A DNA stretch of 64,000 bases, from NCBI GenBank assembly GCA_947623455.1, contig OX392542.1:12903625-12967624 (forward strand), written 5' to 3'. Of the stretch, positions 38,482 to 52,500 are shown one piece after another (position 1 is the first letter of the stretch; each line of letters starts with the position of its first letter). The stretch comes from Mimachlamys varia (lineage: Eukaryota; Mollusca; Bivalvia; Pectinida; Pectinidae). Made by a program: the position numbers and the translations under genes. Below the pieces are notes generated by a model. It did not search any database and was not told where the DNA came from. It saw only the letters and a program-made list of their open reading frames with translations.

Positions 38482-38884
38482 TTATGTGTTAAATTCTATA
38501 AGTATCAGGTACAAGTCGTTACCAGAGAAAGCGCTCACTTAATCTGAAAGTAGTAAAAGCGAAAACTCGATCTTGAAACGATGCGACATGTTAATTCATT
38601 AATACGTACAAAAAATGTATATTGTATATATGCAATTAAAACTCCATTATGTCATTGTGATGGTTATAACACTTAGAATAGATTAATAAATCTGGGGTTG
38701 TTAATTTTTTATACAATATACACGCATATATAGCACAAAATAAAACTTAATATCAAAGAAGGTTATTGTTACCACCAAGGAAAGTTAAAACATCAGACGT
38801 GTTTACTAAAATAAACTAGCAGGGTTTATGTGCAGTGCAAGTTTGAGATTTGAAAAATAGGTATAACATGACTCCTGAAAACAT

Positions 38885-40280
38885 TACAGCAGTATATTAG
38901 GATGAACTAAATATGATCTGATAGACCTCGTCATCCTGCATCTCTCGAATCCCTGTGTCGTAAGTTTGTTTGTCAGCAGTCGGCATATATGACTAAAACC
39001 TCGGCAAGACCTAAAATAACGGATCAACTGCGACAATAAAACATCAAAGGTTGGAGAAGCAGGGATGTTACTATCAAGAAAGGGAAAGCTCACGATCGGA
39101 AATGGAAATCGTCACGTTTGTCGTTTTGCTTGGTAGTAAGTTGAACATGTTGGTCAACGTTTAAGTAAATACTGAGGTAAGCAGCTGATGTAAAAGAGTA
39201 TGCTGTGCTCTTCATTTTAAGTTCAGAAATATATATACGATTGACGTGGTCAGCAAATATCTCGATATCTATTGACACTACATCATCGATATATCTCAAC
39301 AATTAGAAAAAAAGTTTTTTTACCTGTCCTGATTAGCTATTCAACAAGTTCAGTCTCGTATGTAGAAAAGGCAGCTAAGAACGGAACACAATTTCTTCCT
39401 TGGGAACGCCACTAGACTGCTGGAAAATGTTTCCTCAAAACTACACAAAACTTTGCCTACCAGATTACTTTATCTTCCTCAGTATATATCATCTTAACTT
39501 TGTTGTATTTTTCATACAGTGCGTTCTGAGATAGCTCATAAACATATATTCGCATCGTCATCAATCTTTCTTCAAAAAGAAAACTCACATAATAAGGGAT
39601 CAAAGTCTTCTTTCAGTTATGTATGGGGGTTGAACAATCTAATGTTTTGATAGACGAAACATTTTTAAGGAGAAAATACTCTATTGATCAGAAGATCTTT
39701 CAAGTTACTCAAAATCCACATTTCGTTTAATCCACTTCTGGTGTATACCTTTTCACAAAAAGACAGAATCTCTGATTTATTGGTACTAAGAATGAAAGTA
39801 AGACGTTCTGATAATGACTTGGCTGAGTAATTAGCAGAGCAAGCGAAAACAATCCTGATAAGGTTCCTTATGTAGTTTCTTCGGTATCCAATACAAACAA
39901 GGTAGGTCAGCGTCTTTCTCATTAACGGATAACTTGAAATATTGTTATACTGAAGCATGGTTAGATAGTATTTCATCTTTCGAACAAAATGGTCAATGTG
40001 TAAGTAAGAGTACCTTGGTCATAAAGCAGGCAAAGTTCTTTTTGAAAACAATAAATGTAATAGCGTTTGTAAAGAAGTATCAAGATTTAGATGCCTTACC
40101 TAGAGACACAACTATATAGTTATCACGTACATCGTTAAGTGTTATTCGAAGATTGGGGTCAAGAAATATCGATTTGTGTTTAGTTTTCATTTTGTATAGC
40201 AAAAGGGTAGAGGACATGCTATAGACTTTACCCACTCTGAAAGTGAATTAAATTCAGCATGTTCACGTTTAGTCCATCTT
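38885..40280 (+). repeat. Second composite R1-R2 repeat
   Basis: Starts in the middle of R1 (GCATCTCTCGAATCCCTGTG), continues through R2 (about 39460-39830), and ends at AATTCAGCATGTTCACGTTTAG. It parallels 33990-35885 throughout, with many substitutions, so it is old. Confidence 0.6.
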
Positions 40281-40556
40281 CCACATACATGTAGTCGATA
40301 AGTATTTTGAAATTCACATTTTATTTTTTAGAGTTTCTCGATACTTGGGATATTTAATGAAAAGCCATTAGGTCTACGTGTACATCATTTTGTTACGATT
40401 AATGATGATATACTTGATATGCAAGTAAGATCAATGATGCATATAAGTGGAAGTAAGGTTTATGATGATATTATGGAAGTAAAATAAATGATGAGGTAAC
40501 GTAAAAAAGATTAATGATGAAACAATGCAAGTTATATTATATGATTAACGATGATT

Positions 40557-40833
40557 TGGTTTGGTTTATTTTGTTTAACGTCCTATTTACAGCCAGGGTC
40601 ATTTAAGGACGTGCCAGGTTTTGGAAATGGAGGAAAGCCGGAATACCCGGAAAAAAACACCGACCTACGGTCAGTACCTGGCAACTGCCCCACGTGGGAT
40701 GCGATAACGGAACCCAGAGGTGGAGGGTTTGTGGTAGAATGCTGGAACACTGTAACCACTCGGCCATCGTAGCCCAGAAGTGGGGGGCTAATGGGAGAAT
40801 GTCGGAACACCTTAACAACTCGGCCACCGCCAA
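40557..40833 (-). repeat. tRNA-derived SINE with duplicated head
   Basis: Read on the - strand, the head GGTGGCCGAGTTGTTAAGG resembles a Ser/Leu-type tRNA A box. The body has CCAGGTACTGACCGTAGG, and the tail ends AACAAAATAAACCAAACC. The head module occurs twice in a row (about 40719-40778 and 40779-40833). Confidence 0.75.
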
Positions 40834-41129
40834 AAATGAAACAATGCATGTTAAAAGTATGACGATACAACAAATATCCATGCATCAATGTAACTATGAA
40901 AAAATATTAAACAAAAACCAAAAATAGTTTTTATCTAGTACTTTCCACGCCAAATCTGGACCAGAATTTATACATGAAAAATGTAGGTAACAAAATATGT
41001 ACTTTAGCAGTACACGTAGTGGTGTACGGGCTGGACTGTGGGTCTGTATGTAGTCAGTGTAACCTCACCACACACGACTACAGGGCGGCCTACTGTCCAC
41101 ATCAGCCGAGTGCGGTCTAGTATCACTTG

Positions 41130-41402
41130 CAGGAAGGGGAGGAGCTAGTGGTTAACCGTCAGTCAGGGGAGGAGCTAGTGATTAACCGCCAGTCTGTAGT
41201 CAGGGGAGGAGCTAGTGGTTAACCGTCAGTCAGGGGAGGAGCTAGTGATTAACCGCCAGTCTGTAGTCAGGGGAGGAGCTAGTGGTTAACCGCCAGTCTG
41301 TAGTCAGGGGAGGAGCTAGTGGTTAACCGTCAGTCAGGGGAGGAGCTAGTGACTAACCGCCAGTCTGTAGTCGGGGAAGGAGCTAGTGGTTAACTGCCAG
41401 TA
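41130..41402 (+). repeat. Minisatellite of about 30/37-bp units
   Basis: AGGAGCTAGT recurs at 41141, 41171, 41208, 41237, 41274, 41311, 41341 and 41378. Steps are about 30 (short form, ACCGTCAGTCAGGGG) or 37 (long form, with an extra CTGTAGT), in a partly alternating order. Confidence 0.9.
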
Positions 41403-41895
41403 TCAATGATGGGTTGATGGAACGTGCTGGTCGACATACGTTTAACACGTTTAATACGTTTAATAAGTATTAAATTAAGTTAGGATTGGAAAACTAGCAT
41501 AAAGCGTATATTAATTCATTGCCCGAGTACATAAAAGAGCAAATGAAGCTTCGTATATGGTAATATCTTGCTTGCAATATATAATGAATAATATTAAGTT
41601 AAAAACTAACACATATACATGTGGCGAAAAGATGACGCCTTTGATAGTGATCCATATAGTCAAGTACATGTTACGTACTTGTATATAAAGATGTGCATAT
41701 TGGCAGTTAGAATAATATATGAATATGATACAATACAAACAGTTCTCTTTATTAAGACAAAAAGTACATATAAATAGCATATGTGTGTTACGTCATTTTT
41801 TAAAACGTCTACTTAGTTCGATATAATTTTGGACAGCTAAAAATATGTTCGTTATTCAGTTTAGATTAACCATCATTTACCCAAAGAAGAATATA

Positions 41896-42052
41896 AGACT
41901 CTTTCATATGCGTGTATGTAGGATAGGGATATTCCACCCGAGGGGTCACAAAATGTGGTGAAACCCGGGGCTTGCCGAGGGTTTTACCACATTTTGTGAT
42001 CCCGAGGGTGGAATATCCCTATCCTACATACACACATAATGAAAGAGTCTTT
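41896..42052. repeat. 157-bp near-perfect palindrome
   Basis: The left arm (AAGACTCTTTCATATGCG ... GTCACAAAATGTGGT) is matched by the right arm's reverse complement, with a centre near 41970. Main arm: GTATGTAGGATAGGGATATT. Downstream 42053-42440 ends GATATGAGAGAAAG, which is inverted to TCTCTCATATC at 42054, so the palindrome is probably the end of a larger element. Confidence 0.75.
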
Positions 42053-42320
42053 TTCTCTCATATCAACTACCCGAATAAGCTCAAAAACCATGAAAATATG
42101 TTTAAACAGGCTGCCATTTTGAAATTTCAACTTTTTCCTTGAGCTTTTTTGACGAAAACGAATTAGAAAGCGAGTTTAAGCATACCCTATATTTGCAAAC
42201 AATGTTTGCGCAGAAAAAATAATCTCCTCTTCCTGGTGTTTATGGTTAAAATTTTATGAAAGGTTTTAATTTCATCACGCCGTCATTTTCTCTTTCCGGC
42301 ATCAGCGTTTACCGTATTCG

Positions 42321-42359
42321 TGACGTCACGTCATTGTTGAGCCATTGTGACGTCACGTC
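42321..42359. promoter_or_regulatory. Two CRE-like palindromes in a repeat
   Basis: TGACGTCACGTC occurs at 42321-42332 and again at 42348-42359. TGACGTCA is the consensus site for CREB/ATF factors. The sites lie inside the element that begins at 42054. No adjoining gene is seen, so function is unknown. Confidence 0.4.
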
Positions 42360-42449
42360 GCGTGATATGCTATGTAAGATAGATTTTTCTTACATAGCTT
42401 TCTTACATGGGCAAACCCTATCCAACATGGCGAGATATGAGAGAAAGGT

Positions 42450-43200
42450 TTCAGTAATAATGTCTTATTACAGTATAACGTACGTTACTTATTGTCAACA
42501 ACAGCAAATCACTGCAATTAAAATCCTCATACTTCATTTTAGTTTGGCAAAATGATTGTATATGAGGCGCATCATTATATGTCCCTTGTTAACTCAATAG
42601 CATTTAAAACTCAGAGATATGCTTTAAAACATCCTAATATAATTTCAAATATGTCAAAATTTTGCCGAAAAATAATCAAACATGAAACCTTATATTCGTA
42701 CTTTATTATTGTCATATGGCAGAGTTGATAAACTTTTTAATTTCTTATGAATAACTATTAAAAAATATTAAAGTCTCAAATTATTGTATGTACACCATAT
42801 TTATTATATCACAAACACACATATGCAAAACCTGTACATGCTTTGTTTCACGGTTACACTGTAATTTCCTAAACTGTACACAGTGCTCAGAAGTTCTACC
42901 GCGGAATGGAGGTACCAGATTCGATTTTTCCTGTGATATCTTTCCGTGTAATAAGTTTAAAGAACGTGAATATATCGCATTATACTTCTAATACAGGACC
43001 TAACGCTTCTCTTCATAAAACATGCATAGGACCTTTATCCGACTTAACCTAATTTGTAATTTGACTAAAATCCCCGTAAAGGACCTGCTGGTTTGCCCAA
43101 TGTCTACCAAGCCTGTTTTGGTTTTAATGATTCAGTTGTTTTGGCAATCACCCGATATTCCGGAAGGTTGCTCCAATATTTGAACAACTCCAAGTTTGGA
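42450..43200. other. Intergenic, no gene seen
   Basis: AT-rich sequence between the palindromic element and the SINE at 43222, with no supported coding, RNA or repeat feature. Confidence 0.4.
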
Positions 43201-43221
43201 ATAATGTTTCCTCCGGCCTTT

Positions 43222-43440
43222 CTGATCAACCGCGGTGACCAAGTGGTTAAGGTGTCTGACATTCTGATACTACAAGCCCTCCAGCACTAGGTCGCGGGTC
43301 CAAGGCGTACGTGGGCCAGTCGCCAGGTACTGGCCGTTGGCCGATGGTTCATTCGGGAGCCCGGCTTTCCTACACCACTAAAACCTAGTACATCTTTAAA
43401 TGGCCGCAGCTGCTAATAGGACGTAAAAACCAAACCAATC
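43222..43440 (+). repeat. tRNA-derived SINE on the + strand
   Basis: The head CGGTGACCAAGTGGTTAAGG (A box) is followed by a degenerate B box GGTCGCGGGTCCAAGG, the body CCAGGTACTGGCCGTTGG, and the tail GCTGCTAATAGGACGTAAAA. It is the inverse orientation of the copies at 40557 and 58826 and lies just before the satellite. Confidence 0.75.
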
Positions 43441-43514
43441 TCGATCTTACTGTCTAAAGAATTAGACAATGGATATTGTTTCTGGAATTGCCTCTTCGTT
43501 CTTCTATGTTGTGG

Positions 43515-46500
43515 TCTCTGGTCTCATCATGTTTGGAACCGTGTTATTTGTTATGTAGTTCTCATTGTGTTTGGAACCGTGGTATTTGTTATGTAGTCCT
43601 CATCGTGTTTGGAACCGTGGTATTTGTTATGTAGCCCTCATCGTGTTTGGAACCGTGCTATTTGTTATGCAGCTCTCATCGTGTTTGGACCGTGCTATTT
43701 GTTATGTAGTCCTCATCATGTTTGGTCCGTGCTATTTGTTATGTAGTCCTCATCATGTTTGGAACCGTGGTATTTGTTATGTAGCTCTCATCATGTTTGG
43801 AACCGTGTTATTTGTTATGTAGCCCTCATCGTGTTTGGTCCGTGCTATTTGTTATGTAGTCCTCATCATGTTTGGAACCGTGGTATTTGTTATGTAGCTC
43901 TCATCATGTTTGGAACCGTGCTATTTGTTATGTAGCTCTCATCGTGTTTGGACCGTGCTATTTGTTATGTAGCTCTCATCGTGTTTGGAACCGTGCTATT
44001 TGTTATGTAGCTCTCATCGTGTTTGGAACCGTGCTATTTGTTATGTAGCTCTCATCATGTTTGGAACCGTGGTATTTGTTATATAACTCTCATCATGTTT
44101 GGACCGTGCTATTTGTTATGTAGTCCCCATCATGTTTAGACCGTGCTATTTGCTATGTAACTCTCATCATGTTTGGAACCTTGCTATTTCTTATGTAGCT
44201 CTCATCATGTTTGCAACCGTGTTATTTGTTATGTAGCTCTCATCATGTTTGGTCCGTACTATTTGTTATGTAGCTCTCATCATGTTTGGAACCGTGCTAT
44301 TTGTTATGTAGCTCTCATCATGTTTGCAACCGTGCTGTTTGTTATGTAGCTCTCATCATGTTTGGTCCGTACTATTTGTTATGTAGCTCTCATCATGTTT
44401 GGAACCGTGCTATTTGTTATGTAGTCCTCATCATGTTTGGAACCGTGTTATTTGTTATGTAGCTCTCATCATGTTTGGTCCGTACTATTTGTTATGTAGC
44501 TCTCATCATGTTTGGAACCGTGCTATTTGTTATGTAGCTCTCATCATGTTTGCAACCGTGCTGTTTGTTATGTAGCTCTCATCATGTTTGGTCCGTACTA
44601 TTTGTTATGTAGCTCTCATCATGTTTGGAACCGTGCTATTTGTTATGTAGCTCTCATCATGTTTGGACCGTGCTGTTTGTTATGTAGCTCTCATCATGTT
44701 TGGACCGTGTTATTTGTTATGTAGCTCTCATCATGTTTGGAACCGTGCTATTTGTTATGTAGCTCTCATCGTGTTTGGTCCGTTCTATTTGTTATGTAGT
44801 CCTCATCATGTTTGGAACCGTGTTATTTGTTATGTAGCTCTCATCATGTTTGGACCGTGCTGTTTGTTAGGTAGCTCTCATCATGTTTGGTCCGTACTAT
44901 TTGTTATGTAGCTCTCATCATGTTTGGAACCGTGCTATTTGTTATGTAGCTCTCATCATGTTTGGACCGTGCTGTTTGTTATGTAGCTCTCATCATGTTT
45001 GGAACTGTGTTATTTGTTATGTAGCTCTCATCATGTTTGGAACTGTGCTATTTGTTATGTAGCTCTCATCATGTTTGGAACCGTGCTATTTGTTATGTAG
45101 TCCTCATCATGTTTGGACCGTGCTATTTGTTATGTAGCTCTCATCATGTTTGGAACTGTGCTATTTGTTATGTAGTCCTCATCATGTTTGGACCGTGCTA
45201 TTTGTTATGTAGCTCTCATCATGTTTGGAACTGTGCTATTTGTTATGTAGTCCTCATCATGTTTGGACCGTACTATTTGTTATGTAGCTCTCATCATGTT
45301 TGGTCCGTGCTATTTGTTATGTAGTTCTCATCATGTTTGGTCCGTACTATTTGTTATGTAGCTCTCATCATGTTTGGAACTGTGTTATTTGTTATGTAGC
45401 CCTCATCATGTTTGGTCCGTGCTATTTGTTATGTAGCTCTCATCATGTTAAGAACCGTGCTATTTTTTATGTAGCTCTCATCATGTTTGGAACCGTGCTA
45501 TTTGTTATGTAGCTCTCATCATGTTTGGTCCGTGCTATTTGTTATGTAGCTCTCATCATGTTTGGTCCGTGCTATTTGTTATGTAGCTCTCATCATGTTA
45601 AGAACCGTGCTGTTTGTTATGTAGCTCTCATCATGTTTGGAACCGTGCTATTTGTTATGTAGCCCTCATCATGTTTTGACCGTGCTATTTGTTATGTAGC
45701 TCTCATCATGTTTGGAACCGTGCTATTTGTTATGTAGCTCTCATCATGTTTGAACCGTGCTATTTGTTATGTAGCTCTCATCATGTTTGGAACCGTGCTA
45801 TTTGTTATGTAGCTCTCATCATGTTTGGAACCGTGCTATTTGTTATGTAGCCCTCATCATGTTTTGACCGTGCTATTTGTTATGTAGCTCTCATCATGTT
45901 TGGAACCGTGCTATTTGTTATGTAGCCCTCATCATGTTTTGACCGTGCTATTTGTTATGTAGCTCTCATCATGTTTGGAACCGTGCTATTTGTTATGTAG
46001 CTCTCATCATGTTTGCAACCGTGGTATTTGTTATGTAGCTCTCATCATGTTTGCAACCGTGCTATTTGTTATGTAGCCCTCATCATGTTTGAACCGTGCT
46101 ATTTGTTATGTAGCTCTCATCATGTTTGCAACCGTGCTATTTGTTATGTAGCCCTCATCATGTTTGGACCGTGCTATTTGTTATGTAGCCCTCATCGTGT
46201 TTGGACCGTGCTATTTGTTATGTAGCTCTCATCATGTTTGGAACCGTGCTGTTTGTTATGTAGCCCTCATCATGTTTGAACCGTGCTATTTGTTATGTAG
46301 CCCTCATCATGTTTGAACCGTGCTATTTGATATGTAGCTCTCATCATGTTTGCAACCGTGGTATTTGTTATGTAGCTCTCATCGTGTTTGGAACCGATCT
46401 ATTTGTTATGTAGCTCTCATCATGTTTGGACCGTGCTATTTGTTATGTAGCTCTCATCATGTTTGGAACCGTGCTATTTGTTATGAAGCCCTTATCATGT

Positions 46501-49500
46501 TTGGAACCGTGCTATTTGTTATGAAGCCCTTATCATGTTTGGAACCGTGCTATTTGTTATGTAGCTCTCATCATGTTTGGAACCGTGCTATTTGTTATGT
46601 AGCCCTCATCGTGTTTGGAACCGTGCTATTTGTTATGTAGCTCTTATCATGTTTGGAACCGTGCTATTTGTTATGTAGCTCTCATCATGTTTGGAACCGT
46701 GCTATTTCTTATGTAGTCCTCATCATGTTTGGAACCGTGCTATTTGTTATGTAGCCCTTATCATGTTTGGAACCGTGCTATTTGTTATGTAGCTCTCATC
46801 ATGTTTAGAACCGTGCTATTTGTTATGAAGCCCTTATCATGTTTGGAACCGTGCTATTTGTTATGAAGCCCTTATCATGTTTGGAACCGTGCTATTTGTT
46901 ATGTAGTCCTCATCATGTTTGGAACCGTGTTATTTGTTATGTAGCTCTCATCATGTTTGGACCGTGCTATTTGTTATGTAGCTCTCATCATGTTTGGTCC
47001 GTGCTATTTGTTATGTAGTCCTCATCATGTTTGGAACCGTGCTATTTGTTATGAAGCCCTTATCATGTTTGGAACCGTGCTATTTGTTATGTAGCTCTCA
47101 TCATGTTTGGAACCGTGCTATTTGTTATGTAGTCCTCATCATGTTTGGACCGTGCTATTTGTTATGTAGTCCTCATCAAGTTTGGAACCGTGCTATTTGT
47201 TATGAAGCCCTTATCATGTTTGGAACCGTGCTATTTGTTATGTAGCTCTCATCATGTTTGGAACCGTGCTATTTGTTATGTAGTCCTCATCATGTTTGGA
47301 CCGTGATATTTGTTATGTAGTCCTCATCATGTTTGGAACCGTGCTATTTGTTATGAAGCCCTTATCATGTTTGGAACCGTGCTATTTGTTATGTAGTTCT
47401 CATCATGTTTGGAACCGTGCTATTTGTTATGTAGCCCTCATCATGTTTGGACCGTGCTATTTGTTATGTAGCTCTCATCATGTTTGGAACCGTGATATTT
47501 GTTATGTAGCTCTCATCATATTTGGAACTGTGCTATTTGTTATGTAGCTCTCATCATGTTTGGTCCGTGCTATTTGTTATGTAGCTCTCATCATGTTTGG
47601 AACCGTGCTATTTGTTATGTAGCTCTCATCATGTTTGAACCGTGCTGTTTGTTATGTAGCTCTTATCATGTTTGGAACCGTGTTATTTGTTATGAAGCCC
47701 TTATCCTGTTTGGAACCGTGCTATTTGTTATGTAGCTCTCATCATGTTTGCAACCGTGCTATTTGTTATGTAGCCCTCATCATGTTTGGACCGTACTATT
47801 TGTTATGTAGCTCTCATCATGTTTGGACCGTGCTACTTGCTATGTAGTCCTCATCATGTTTGGACCGTGCTATTTGTTATGTAGTCCTCATCATGTTTTG
47901 ACCGTGCTATTTGTTATGTAGCTCTCATCATGTTTGGAACCGTGCTATTTGTTATGTAGCTCTCATCATGTTTGGAACCGTGTTATTTGTTATGTAGCTC
48001 TCATCATGTTTGGAACCGTGCTGTTTGTTATGTAGTTCTCATCATGTTTGGTCCGTGCTATTTGTTATGTAGCCCTCATCATGTTTGAACCGTGCTGTTT
48101 GTTATGTAGCTCTTATCATGTTTGGAACCGTGTTATTTGTCATGTAGCCCTCATCATGTTTTGACCGTGCTATTTGTTATGTAGCTCTCATCATGTTTGG
48201 AACCGTGCTATTTGTTATGTAGTCCTCATCATGTTAAGAACCGTGCTATTTGTTATGTAGTCCTCATCATGTTTGCAACCGTGCTATTTGTTATGTAGCT
48301 CTCATCATGTTTGGAACCGTGCTATTTGTTATGTGATCCTCATCATGTTAAGAACCGTGCTATTTGTTATGTAGTCCTCATCATGTTTGGAACCGTGGTA
48401 TTTGTTATGTAGCTCTTATCTTGTTTGGAACCGTGCTATTTGTTATGTAGCTCTCATCATGTTTGGAACCGTGCTGTTTGTTATGTAGTCCTCATCATGT
48501 TTGGTCCGTGCTATTTGTTATGTAGCTCTCATCATGTTTGAACCGTGCTGTTTGTTATGTAGCTCTTATCATGTTTGGAACCGTGTTATTTGTTATGTAG
48601 CCCTCATCATGTTTGAACCGTGCTGTTTGTTATGTAGCTCTTATCATGTTTGGAACCGTGCTATTTGTTATGTAGCTCTCATCATGTTTGGAACCGTGCT
48701 GTTTGTTATGTAGTCCTCATCATGTTTGGAACCGTGTTATTTGTTATGTAGCTCTCATCATGTTTCGTCCGTGCTGTTTGTTATGTAGCCCTCATCATGT
48801 TTGAACCGTGCTGTTTGTTATGTAGCTCTTATCATGTTTGGAACCGTGTTATTTGTTATGTAGCTCTCATCATGTTTGGACCGTGCTATTTGTTATGTAG
48901 CTCTTATCATGTTTGGAACCGTGGTATTTGTTATGTAGCTCTCATCATGTTTGGACCGTGCTATTTGTTATGTAGCTCTCATCATGTTTGGACCGTGTTA
49001 TTTGTTATGTAGCCCTCATCATGTTTGGTCCGTGCTATTTGTTATGTAGCTCTCATCATGTTTGGTCCGTGCTGTTTGTTATGTAGCCCTCATCATGTTT
49101 GGTCCGTGCTATTTGTTATGTAGTTCTCATCATGTTTGGAACCGTGCTGTTTGTTATGTAGCTCTTATCATGTTTGGAACCGTGTTATTTGTTATGTAGC
49201 TCTCATCATGTTTGGAACCGTGCTATTTGTTATGTAGCTCTCATCATGTTTGGTCCGTGCTGTTTGTTATGTAGCCCTCATCATATTTGGAGCTGTGCTA
49301 TTTGTTATGTAGCTCTCATCATGTTTGGTCCGTGCTATTTGTTATGTAGCTCTCATCATGTTTGGAAACGTGCTATTTGTTATGTTGCCCTCATCATGTT
49401 TGGAACCGTGCTATTTGTTATGTAGCCCTCATCATGTTTGGACCGTGTTATTTGTTATGTAGTCCTCATCATGTTTGGAACCGTGCTATTTGTTATGTAG

Positions 49501-52500
49501 CCCTCATCATGTTTGAACCGTGCTATTTGATATGTAGCTCTCATCATGTTTGGACCGTGTTATTTGTTATGTAGCTCTCATCATGTTTGGAACCGTGCTA
49601 TTTGTTATGTAGCTCTCATCATGTTTGGAACCGTGTTATTTGTTATGTAGCTCTCATCATGTTTGGTCCGTGTTATTTGTTATGTAGCCCTCATCATGTT
49701 TGGTCCGTGCTATTTGTTATGTAGTCCTCAACATGTTGGGAACCGTGTTATTTGTTATGTAGCTCTCATCATGTTTGGACCGTGCTATTTGTTATGTAGC
49801 CCTCATCGTGTTTGGACCGTGTTATTTGTTATGTAGTCCTCATCATGTTTGGAACCGTGCTATTTGTTATGTAGTCCTCATCATGTTTGGAACCGTGTTA
49901 TTTGTTATGTAGCTCTCATCATGTTTGGAACCGTGCTATTTGTTATGTAGCTCTCATCATATTTGGAACCGTGCTATTTGTTATGTAGCTCTCATCATGT
50001 TTGGAACCGTGCTATTTGTTATGTAGCTCTCATCATGTTTGGAACCGTGTTATTTGTTATGTAGCTCTCATCATGTTTGGAACCGTGTTATTTGTTATGT
50101 AGCCCTCATCATGTTTGGTCCGTGCTATTTGTTATGTAGTCCTCATCATGTTGGGAACCGTGTTATTTGTTATGTAGCTCTCATCATGTTTGGACCGTGC
50201 TATTTGTTATGTAGCCCTCATCGTGTTTGGAACCGTGCTATTTGTTATGTAGTCATCATCATGTTTGGAACCGTGCTATTTGTTATGTAGCTCTCATCAT
50301 ATTTGGAACCGTGCTATTTGTTATGTAGCTCTCATCATATTTGGACCGTGTTATTTGTTATGTAGCTCTCATCGTGTTTGGAACCGTGCTATTTGTTATG
50401 TAGCTCTCATCGTGTTTGGAACCGTGCTATTTGTTATGTAGCTCTCATCGTGTTTGGAACCGTGCTATTTGTTATGTAGCTCTCATCATGTTTGGAACCG
50501 TGTTATTTGTTATGTAGCTCTTATCGTGTTTGGACCGTGCTATTTGTTATGTAGCCCTCATCGTGTTTGGAACCGTGCTATTTGTTATGTAGCTCTCATC
50601 ATGTTTGGAACCGTGCTATTTGTTATGTAGTCCTCATCATGTTTGGAACCGTGCTATTTGTTATGTAGCTCTCATCATGTTTGGTCCGTGCTATTTGTTA
50701 TGTAGCCCTCATCGTGTTTGGAACCGTGTTATTTGTTATGTAGCTCTTATCGTGTTTTGAACCGTGTTATTTGTTATGTAGCTCTCATCGTGTTTGGAAC
50801 AGTGCTATTTGTTATGTAGCTCTCATCGTGTTTGGAACCGTGTTATTTGTTATGTAGTCCTCATCATGTTTGGAACCGTGCTATTTGTTATGTAGCCCTC
50901 ATCATGTTTGAACCGTGCTATTTGATATGTAGCTCTCATCATGTTTGGACCGTGTTATTTGTTATGTAGCTCTCATCATGTTTGGAACCGTGCTATTTGT
51001 TATGTAGCTCTCATCATGTTTGGAACCGTGTTATTTGTTATGTAGCTCTCATCATGTTTGGTCCGTGTTATTTGTTATGTAGCCCTCATCATGTTTGGTC
51101 CGTGCTATTTGTTATGTAGTCCTCATCATGTTGGGAACCGTGTTATTTGTTATGTAGCTCTCATCATGTTTGGACCGTGCTATTTGTTATGTAGCCCTCA
51201 TCGTGTTTGGACCGTGTTATTTGTTATGTAGTCCTCATCATGTTTGGAACCGTGCTATTTGTTATGTAGTCCTCATCATGTTTGGAACCGTGTTATTTGT
51301 TATGTAGCTCTCATCATGTTTGGAACCGTGCTATTTGTTATGTAGCTCTCATCATATTTGGAACCGTGCTATTTGTTATGTAGCTCTCATCATGTTTGGA
51401 ACCGTGCTATTTGTTATGTAGCTCTCATCATGTTTGGAACCGTGTTATTTGTTATGTAGCTCTCATCATGTTTGGAACCGTGTTATTTGTTATGTAGCCC
51501 TCATCATGTTTGGTCCGTGCTATTTGTTATGTAGTCCTCATCATGTTGGGAACCGTGTTATTTGTTATGTAGCTCTCATCATGTTTGGACCGTGCTATTT
51601 GTTATGTAGCCCTCATCGTGTTTGGAACCGTGCTATTTGTTATGTAGCTCTCATCATATTTGGACCGTGTTATTTGTTATGTAGCTCTCATCGTGTTTGG
51701 AACCGTGCTATTTGTTATGTAGCCCTCATCGTGTTGGGAACCGTGCTTTTTGTTATGTAGTCCTCATCATGTTTGAACCGTGTTATTTGTTATGTAGCTC
51801 TCATCGTGTTTGGAACCGTGTTATTTGTTATGTAGCTCTCATCGTGTTTGGAACCGTGCTATTTGTTATGTAGCTCTCATCGTGTTTGGAACCGTGCTAT
51901 TTGTTATGTAGCTCTCATCATGTTTGGAACCGTGTTATTTGTTATGTAGCTCTTATCGTGTTTGGACCGTGCTATTTGTTATGTAGCCCTCATCGTGTTT
52001 GGAACCGTGCTATTTGTTATGTAGCTCTCATCATGTTTGGAACCGTGCTATTTGTTATGTAGTCCTCATCATGTTTGGAACCGTGCTATTTGTTATGTAG
52101 CTCTCATCATGTTTTGTCCGTGCTATTTGTTATGTAGCCCTCATCGTGTTTGGAACCGTGTTATTTGTTATGTAGCTCTTATCGTGTTTTGAACCGTGTT
52201 ATTTGTTATGTAGCTCTCATCGTGTTTGGAACCGTGCTATTTGTTATGTAGCTCTCATCGTGTTTGGAACCGTGTTATTTGTTATGTAGCCCTCATCGTG
52301 TTTTGAACCGTGTTATTAGTTATGTAGCTCTCATCATGTTTGGAACCGTGCTATTTGTTATGTAGCTCTCATCATGTTTGGTCCGTGCTATTTGTTATGT
52401 AGCTCTCATCATGTTTGGTCCGTGCTGTTTGTTATGTAGCTCTCATCATGTTTGGTCCGTGCTGTTTGTTATGTAGCTCTCTTCATGTTTGGTCCGTGCT

